NCBI GenBank assembly: GCA_002393095.1
Contig: DGII01000021.1
Coordinates: 1-10,033 of the forward strand
Reading direction: 5' to 3'
DNA: 10,033 nucleotides
Source: Lachnospiraceae bacterium UBA3826
GTDB taxonomy: Bacteria > Bacillota > Clostridia > Lachnospirales > Lachnospiraceae
Of this stretch, positions 6,386-10,033 are shown in pieces. Both the position numbers and the translations under genes were made by a program. The notes under the pieces were generated by a model. The model did no database searches. It saw only the letters and a list, made by a program, of their open reading frames with translations, and was not told the origin of the DNA. Positions within the stretch are counted from its first letter, which is position 1. Every line of letters begins with the position of its first letter.

Positions 6386-7966
6386 ATGATAAGGATCAAT
6401 CAGATTAAGATAAGCATCGATACGGTTGATAAGGAAGCCGCCTTAAGGCAAGCCATTGCCGGTAAGCTTAAGACGGATTCAGGATTCGAATACAGTATCA
6501 TAAAGCACAGTATTGATGCACGGAGTAAGCCCGCTCTGTATCATGTCTATTCCGTAGACGTTAAGACCGCGGATGATGATTTGATCCTTAAAAGGAGTCG
6601 GTGCAGACAGGCTTCAATTGCCAATCTCAAGGAGTATTCATGGCCTCAGGGCAGACGCAGTGATAGAAGACCTCTGATCATAGGGATGGGTCCGGCAGGT
6701 CTTTTCTGCGGATATATGCTTGCCAAAGCGGGATGCTGTCCCATAATATGCGACAGAGGACTACCCGTAGACAGAAGAAGGCTTTCCGTGGAGGAATTCT
6801 GGAGGAGCGGGATACTTGATACGGAAAGCAATGTGCAGTTCGGTGAGGGCGGTGCAGGTACTTTCTCTGACGGCAAGCTTAATACACTTGTCAATGACAG
6901 ATACGGACGCAATAAAGAGGTATTGGAGATATTCGTTAAGCATGGTGCTCCCGAAGATATTCTCTATGAGAATAAGCCTCATATCGGTACGGATATACTG
7001 GCAGGGGTGATATCCTCCATGCGTGATGCCATGAAGTTATCCGGAGCCGAATTCAGATACGAACATAAGCTTATAGATATCATCCCAAAGAGGAAGAGAC
7101 TTGTTACGGCTGTATTCGATAACGGCGAGGAGATATCGACCGATGCTTTGGTATTGGCCATCGGACACAGCGCAAGAGATACCTTCACGATGCTATACGA
7201 CAAGGGAGTGCCCATGTCGGCCAAGGCCTTCGCTGTCGGATTACGGGTTCTTCATCCGCAGGAAATGATAGATATCGCAAGATATGGCAGTGACTACGCA
7301 GCCGGTATCTTGGGTCCTGCGGCATATAAGCTTACACACAGGTCATCCTCAGGACGAGGGGTATACAGCTTCTGTATGTGTCCGGGCGGATATGTTGTCA
7401 ATGCATCATCCGAAGCAAAGCATACGGCAGTCAACGGAATGAGCCTAAGAGCAAGGGACAGCGAGGTCGCCAACAGCGGGATAATAGTCAGTGTGGATGA
7501 GAGGGATTATGCAGGTAATGGCCCTCTTAGCGGAATGGAATTCCAGAGAGAGCTCGAAAGCCGTTCATACGCCATCGCAAAAGGCGCAATACCTGTTCAA
7601 AAATACATTGATTACAAGGCAGGAGCATCATTATTCCACTCCATTGATTCACGCGGCTTTAAGGGAATGGTCAGCGAGGCCGATTTGCACGGGATATTGC
7701 CGGAAGAAGTGGAGGCTTCATTTTTGGAAGGAATGGAGGCATTTGACCGTATAATTCCGGGCTTTGCCGGAGAAGATGCCATCCTTGCAGGTGTTGAGAG
7801 CAGAACCTCGTCTCCCGTAAGAATACATCGCAATGAGCATGGGACATCTGAATGGGGATGCATCTATCCATGCGGAGAAGGGGCAGGATATGCCGGCGGA
7901 ATAACATCTGCCGCAATGGACGGAATATATATAGCGGAGGAGATATGGAAGAAGAATTTGATATGA
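6386..7966 (+). CDS. COG2509-type NAD(P)/FAD-dependent dehydrogenase, uncharacterised
   Basis: This 526-residue protein has a 95-residue N-terminal domain (MIRINQIKISIDTVDKEAAL onward, alternating strands and helices) before the FAD-binding motif GMGPAG at 100-105. The block NVQFGEGGAGTFSDGKLNT begins at residue 149 and is characteristic of this family, as are FAVGLRVLHPQEMID, YSFCMCPGGYVVNASSE and the C-terminal GEGAGYAGGITSAAMDGI FAD contact. Family members are annotated as FAD-dependent dehydrogenases, and I know of no firmly established substrate. The reading frame is open upstream to 6242, but that part lies inside the previous gene. ATG 6386 has AGGGTG at 6372-6377 and gives the expected N-terminus. 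It is 1 base from the BaiN-like gene, and its stop forms an ATGA overlap with proB. Confidence 0.9.
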   Translation: MIRINQIKISIDTVDKEAALRQAIAGKLKTDSGFEYSIIKHSIDARSKPALYHVYSVDVKTADDDLILKRSRCRQASIANLKEYSWPQGRRSDRRPLIIGMGPAGLFCGYMLAKAGCCPIICDRGLPVDRRRLSVEEFWRSGILDTESNVQFGEGGAGTFSDGKLNTLVNDRYGRNKEVLEIFVKHGAPEDILYENKPHIGTDILAGVISSMRDAMKLSGAEFRYEHKLIDIIPKRKRLVTAVFDNGEEISTDALVLAIGHSARDTFTMLYDKGVPMSAKAFAVGLRVLHPQEMIDIARYGSDYAAGILGPAAYKLTHRSSSGRGVYSFCMCPGGYVVNASSEAKHTAVNGMSLRARDSEVANSGIIVSVDERDYAGNGPLSGMEFQRELESRSYAIAKGAIPVQKYIDYKAGASLFHSIDSRGFKGMVSEADLHGILPEEVEASFLEGMEAFDRIIPGFAGEDAILAGVESRTSSPVRIHRNEHGTSEWGCIYPCGEGAGYAGGITSAAMDGIYIAEEIWKKNLI

Positions 7967-8841
7967 TAACAAGACCTGAGATCAGGGATAAGAAGAGGAT
8001 CGTTGTCAAGGTCGGTTCATCATCCCTGGTTCATAATGAGACCGGAGGGCTTGATTATACCAAGCTTGAAGTACTCGTAAGGGAGTTATGTAATATAAGC
8101 AATCAGGGCAAGGATATTATACTTGTCAGTAGCGGTGCCATAGCCGTAGGCAAGAGAGTTATAGGTCAGGCTGCCGTGAATTCGCAGAAGGGCAATATGG
8201 GCTTTAAGCAGGCTTGTGCTGCTATCGGACAGGCAAGACTTATGATGACATATCAGAAGCTTTTCAGTGAGTATAATCATATTGCGGCGCAGATACTTAT
8301 GACCAAGAATACGGTAACTGATGATATCAATCGGGCCAATGCATATAATACCTTCACCGAGCTTTTGAATATGGGTATAGTTCCCATAGTCAACGAGAAT
8401 GATACTGTATCAACCTATGAGATAGTTGTGGGAGAGGATGATGTCCTTATAGGCGATAACGATACGCTTTCCGCTATAGTTGCATCCCTTGTGGGTGCGG
8501 ACCTTCTTATCCTTCTGTCCGATATAGACGGCCTGTATACCGATGACCCGCGTAAGAATCCCGATGCAAGCTTTATATCTAAGGTAGACACGCTTAACGA
8601 CGATATCCTTAAGATGGCCAAGGCAAGTACCGGAAGCAATGTGGGAACAGGCGGTATGAACACCAAGCTTAACGCTGCAAGGATCGCAACATCCACAGGA
8701 AGCGATATGATCATAGCCAACGGAGCCGATATGAGGACACTGCATCGTATCATGGACGGCCGTGAGATAGGAACCTTCTTCAAGGCTAATCCCAGCCCTT
8801 CATTCGACATGGTGGACTATATCAATCATATGAATGACTGA
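7963..8841 (+). CDS. proB: Glutamate 5-kinase (ProB), kinase domain only
   Basis: ProB phosphorylates L-glutamate with ATP to gamma-glutamyl phosphate, the first and feedback-controlled step of proline synthesis. The amino-acid kinase fold is complete: KRIVVKVGSSSL at 11-22, ILVSSGAIAVGKR, the glutamate-binding INEND-type stretch IVNENDTVS, GDNDTLSAIVASLVGADLLILLSDIDGLYTDDP, and the GTGGMNTKLNAA ATP-binding loop. At 292 residues it ends after the kinase domain and lacks the C-terminal PUA domain of the 367-residue E. coli enzyme, as in several Firmicutes. ATG 7963 gives an N-terminus spaced like family members and an ATGA overlap upstream. ATG 7945, with GGAGGAG at 7936-7942, is a real alternative adding six residues. 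It overlaps the next gene by 8 bases, and no proA follows. Confidence 0.95.
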   Translation: MITRPEIRDKKRIVVKVGSSSLVHNETGGLDYTKLEVLVRELCNISNQGKDIILVSSGAIAVGKRVIGQAAVNSQKGNMGFKQACAAIGQARLMMTYQKLFSEYNHIAAQILMTKNTVTDDINRANAYNTFTELLNMGIVPIVNENDTVSTYEIVVGEDDVLIGDNDTLSAIVASLVGADLLILLSDIDGLYTDDPRKNPDASFISKVDTLNDDILKMAKASTGSNVGTGGMNTKLNAARIATSTGSDMIIANGADMRTLHRIMDGREIGTFFKANPSPSFDMVDYINHMND

Positions 8842-9412
8842 CATCGCATATAATATGACCAAAGCAGAGATAATCAAAAAAAGAAGGGCCCTGGATGCTG
8901 CCTTAAGGCTTATGGAGAGCGATATTATCACCGATAAGGTGATTGCATCGGATGAATATATTAAGGCCGATACGATACTTGTATATGCCGATTATAACGG
9001 CGAGGTCGCCACGGATAAGCTCATATGCCGTGCATTGCTTGATGGCAAGAGGGTATATGCTCCCGTGTGCCTAAGTGACGGAACGCTTGATTTCTATCGG
9101 ATATTCGCCCTGGAAGAGATGGAGATCGCCACATACGGCATCAGAGAACCGCTTAAGATCGAATACCTTAAATATGCCCCCGATGAACCGGGTGACAATA
9201 CCTTGTGTATAACACCGGGAACTGTTTTTGACTTATCCTGCAACAGAATGGGGTACGGCAAGGGCTATTATGACCGGTTTTTCGCAGCCAAAAGTATACC
9301 CTACAGATTAGGACTTGCTTATGACTTCCAGATAGTGGACCATATAGACATTAAGGCTACGGATGTTGCCATGACCAAGATCATTACACCGACACGCATA
9401 ATATCGCCATAG
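8834..9412 (+). CDS. 5-formyltetrahydrofolate cyclo-ligase
   Basis: This 192-residue enzyme (5,10-methenyltetrahydrofolate synthetase, also called YgfA/MTHFS) uses ATP to convert 5-formyltetrahydrofolate to 5,10-methenyltetrahydrofolate, returning a storage or inhibitory folate to one-carbon metabolism. The N-terminal segment KAEIIKKRRAL carries the basic ATP/phosphate-binding residues. The C-terminal signature RMGYGKGYYDRFF begins at residue 138 and contains the glycine- and lysine-rich nucleotide loop. The TPGTVFD stretch before it is also typical. ATG 8834 overlaps proB by 8 bases and has no strong Shine-Dalgarno, so translation is probably coupled. ATG 8855, seven residues in, just before TKAEIIKKRR, is a possible alternative start. 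Confidence 0.94.
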   Translation: MTDIAYNMTKAEIIKKRRALDAALRLMESDIITDKVIASDEYIKADTILVYADYNGEVATDKLICRALLDGKRVYAPVCLSDGTLDFYRIFALEEMEIATYGIREPLKIEYLKYAPDEPGDNTLCITPGTVFDLSCNRMGYGKGYYDRFFAAKSIPYRLGLAYDFQIVDHIDIKATDVAMTKIITPTRIISP

Positions 9413-9440
9413 AGTATGAATGCGATAATAAGCTGTACAC

Positions 9441-9444
9441 GGAG
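9441..9444 (+). promoter_or_regulatory. Ribosome binding site that sets the miaB GTG start
   Basis: GGAG (within GGAGAA) lies 6 bases before GTG 9451. The frame is open well upstream with no ATG, and the first in-frame ATG (9577) is inside a conserved motif, so this site decides the start. Confidence 0.7.
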
Positions 9445-9450
9445 AACACA

Positions 9451-10033
9451 GTGGAAAATACGGAAGAATTAAAAAAACAGCTTGAATATATAGATAAGCT
9501 TACGGAAACTGTAGCAAGGCTTAAGGAAGAGCTCGGCAGAGCTCCGAAGTGCGCCGTGGTGACTTTCGGCTGCCAGATGAATGCCAGAGATTCCGAGAAG
9601 CTTATAGGTATCCTTAATAAGACCGGCTTCGATACCGAAGCCGACGAGAAGGATGCGGACCTTGTGATATACAACACCTGTACTGTCAGGGATAATGCCA
9701 ATCAGAAGGTATACGGACACCTCGGCACTCTTAAGGCAAGGAAGAAGCGGCAGAAGAATCTAAGGATCGCTCTGTGCGGATGCATGATGCAGGAGCACAG
9801 TGTAATCGACAATATATCCACCAATTACAGATTCGTGGATCTGGTATTCGGTACTCATAATATATTCAGATTCGCCGAGCTTCTGTATAACATGTATATG
9901 TCTGATGATCAGATAATAGACATATGGGACAGTACGGAGGATTATGTCGAGGATCTGCCGGTAAAGCGTAAGTACAGCTACAAATCCGGTGTAAATATCA
10001 TGTACGGATGCAATAATTTCTGTACATACTGCA
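9451..10033 (+). CDS. miaB: tRNA-2-methylthio-N6-dimethylallyladenosine synthase MiaB (5' part, cut by window end)
   Basis: MiaB is a radical-SAM methylthiotransferase that converts i6A37 to ms2i6A37 in tRNAs reading UNN codons. The visible 194 residues contain the UPF0004 domain with its three cluster cysteines (C41 in TFGCQMN, C77 in NTCTVRDNANQK, C111 in CGCMMQ) and then the radical-SAM CxxxCxxC motif, C187-NNF-C191-TY-C194, at the very end of the window. NTCTVRDNA and the GTHN stretch favour MiaB over the MtaB and RimO relatives. A helical, charged leader of about 35 residues (ENTEELKKQLEYIDKLTETVARLKEELGR) precedes the domain, as I recall for other Lachnospiraceae MiaB proteins. The start is GTG at 9451. 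A 38-base gap with no promoter or terminator separates it from the cyclo-ligase gene. Confidence 0.96.
   Translation, partial: MENTEELKKQLEYIDKLTETVARLKEELGRAPKCAVVTFGCQMNARDSEKLIGILNKTGFDTEADEKDADLVIYNTCTVRDNANQKVYGHLGTLKARKKRQKNLRIALCGCMMQEHSVIDNISTNYRFVDLVFGTHNIFRFAELLYNMYMSDDQIIDIWDSTEDYVEDLPVKRKYSYKSGVNIMYGCNNFCTYC

Noticed and set aside
7852..7944. Upstream extension of proB
   Set aside because: It overlaps the conserved C-terminus of the COG2509-type gene, is arginine-rich and unlike any ProB. Starts at 7945 or 7963 suffice.

Overview
The window reads as a compact, all-plus-strand stretch of housekeeping and metabolic genes from a Firmicute, most likely an anaerobe of the Lachnospiraceae or a close clostridial relative. 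This rests on protein-level resemblance (an NfnAB-type ferredoxin:NADP oxidoreductase pair, short ProB without a PUA domain, a MiaB with a long N-terminal leader), strong purine-rich Shine-Dalgarno sites, TTG and GTG starts, and frequent ATA, AGA/AGG and AAG-CTT codons. I did not compute GC content. No RNA gene, mobile element, CRISPR array, integrase or phage gene is visible.

Region 1 (1-1935): the last codons of a probable NfnA-like FAD/NAD-binding subunit, then the NfnB/GltD-like iron-sulfur flavoprotein, then rlmH, which overlaps it by 4 bases. Region 2 (1936-2018): the longest gap between genes (83 bases), with the one convincing promoter of the window (TTGACT, 18-base spacer, TGG-TAGAAT extended -10). 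Region 3 (2019-10033): eight genes packed head to tail with overlaps or gaps of at most about 40 bases: phoH-like, ybeY (TTG start), a 14-helix MOP-type flippase, a BaiN/HI0933-type flavoprotein, a COG2509-type flavoprotein, proB, 5-formyltetrahydrofolate cyclo-ligase, and the 5' part of miaB (GTG start), which runs off the end of the window.

How the genes fit together: NfnAB links NADH, NADPH and ferredoxin pools. RlmH, PhoH-like, YbeY and MiaB all act on ribosomes or tRNA, so translation and RNA maturation is the commonest theme. ProB starts proline synthesis and the cyclo-ligase recycles a folate storage form. The flippase and the two flavoproteins have no assigned substrate. Region 3 may be one long transcript from the promoter at 1964-1993, but internal promoters cannot be excluded by eye.

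I see no clear novel system. The points most worth a second look are proB lying directly against the cyclo-ligase gene with no proA between them, the two adjacent uncharacterised flavoproteins coupled to proB, and a flippase placed after ybeY where many Firmicutes carry dgkA/era.
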